Shown here piece after piece: positions 63,121-64,000 of a DNA stretch of 64,000 bases. Both the position numbers and the translations under genes were made by a program. The notes under the pieces are model-generated. The model worked only from the letters and a program-made list of their open reading frames with translations. It made no database searches and was not told where the DNA came from. Position 1 is the first letter of the stretch. Every line of letters starts with the position of its first letter. The stretch comes from Theristus sp. LFF4_11. Taxonomy: Eukaryota > Nematoda > Chromadorea > Monhysterida > Xyalidae. The stretch is from assembly GCA_030248135.1 (NCBI GenBank), contig JASANC010002186.1:1-64000 (forward strand), given 5' to 3'.

Positions 63121-64000
63121 TTGAGACCGAAGGCAGGTCAAGCAAAACACGATTTTTGCTGTTTTTGCACAAAAATGGCCGTAACTCTGCACTCCTTTGG
63201 CCTTATACCTTCATCCGGGTATCAAACGAAAGCGCAGAACCTGCGCTAACAGCTCAAACCCAAAAAATAAAATTTGGGTAAAAATTACCTTTTTTAGGGG
63301 CAAAAATGTGCAAAATTTGGGTACTCCAAAAACGGCCAAAAATGCAGTTTTTTTGCCAAAAATGACCGTAAATTTCAAAATGCAAAGCAGGTAACTACAG
63401 GGCGTTATAGTCCCCGTTCATGCGCATTTCACCCATGCATTCGATTTTTTTAATCGAAGCCCGCTCATTCATTTTGATGGGCTCAAAGTTTGGTGCCAAA
63501 AAAACCCGATTTTCACAAATTTGCTCTTTTTGGTCTGAAAATTGGTACTTAGGGGTTATTTTGGACGCAGAACACGATGCTGACATTTAAAAATTCGAAA
63601 AAGTGCCTATTACCCCTTAAAAACCAGGTTCCAACACTTAAAAATCCTTTTTTGGGGGCAAAATTGATTGTGGGTGACCCGGACTATAAAAATAAGGTAA
63701 AAAGTCTAAAAATTGAGCCAAAAAGTGCAGAAGAGTCTGCTAAAGAATGATGAGCAATATTATAAAAACTAATTTAAAATTTTTGTTCTGCAGAAAATCG
63801 CCCAAACTAGACAAAAATACCCAAAATACGATTTTTTGCTGTTTTTGCACAAAAATGGGCCGTAACTCTGCACTCCTTTGGCCTTATACCTTCATCCGGG
63901 TATCAAACGAAAGCGCAGATCCTGCGCTAACAGCTCAGAATCTAAAAAAAAATTTGGATAAAAATTACCTTTTTTAGGGGCAAAAATGTGCAAAATTTGG
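63121..64000 (+). repeat. ~680-bp tandem repeat running off the window
   Basis: A block beginning at CGATTTTTGCTGTTTTTGCAC (63150) and including CCTTTGGCCTTATACCTTCA, TCCGGGTATCAAACGAAAGC recurs at 63829 with few changes. Both continue into CAAAAATGTGCAAAATTTGG; the second is cut by the window end. It may be the edge of a larger array. Confidence 0.8.

Overview
The window is eukaryotic nuclear DNA from an animal, probably an invertebrate. Genes have many exons with GT..AG introns, and most acceptors read TTTCAG or TTNCAG. The proteins are animal-type: a collybistin/Asef-like RhoGEF, an OSR1/SPAK kinase, a SEPT6-group septin, alpha-mannosidase II and a Reeler protein. The T-rich acceptors, and acceptor-like CAG motifs just upstream of several start codons, would fit a nematode or another ecdysozoan with leader trans-splicing. 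The sequence alone does not settle the phylum.

Layout. 1-6183 (+): the 3' nine exons of a DH-PH RhoGEF. 6184-14900: an AT-rich gap, then a dense nest of mutually inserted inverted-repeat transposons and tRNA-like SINEs. 15043-16136 (+): a complete IMP3 (U3 snoRNP) gene. 17308-21930 (+): a complete OSR1/SPAK/Fray kinase gene whose introns carry a 492-nt pure GTT tract, hAT-like MITEs and a SINE. 24082-28606 (+): ten septin exons. 30892-32942 (+): four short exons predicting a secreted prepropeptide with three KR sites and a GK amidation site. 32943-43065: about 10 kb of mariner-type and other mobile-element debris. 43066-51850 (+): a Golgi alpha-mannosidase II gene of about 21 exons. 53612-54692 (-): two exons of a Reeler-domain secreted protein. 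55160-55329 (-): one orphan coding exon. 56219-58852: a 2.6-kb inverted/tandem repeat element flanked by TTAA. 59585-61262 (+): four phase-compatible exons of a cysteine-rich Ly6-like secreted protein. 62400-64000: minisatellite and tandem repeats.

The genes do not form one pathway and show no operon-like spacing, although six of the main genes lie on the + strand. The unusual feature is the amount and variety of short non-autonomous elements. Several types have target duplications visible in the sequence: 8-bp for hAT-like, TTAA for piggyBac-like and TA for mariner-like. Many sit in introns close to splice sites. The most notable candidates are the new prepropeptide gene, a recurring intronic ATTGG/CCAAT hairpin close to 5' splice sites, a SINE with an (AAC)n tail abutting a 3' splice site, and the giant GTT tract. 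Exon models were made by eye from reading frame, splice phase and family resemblance. No database search was run.
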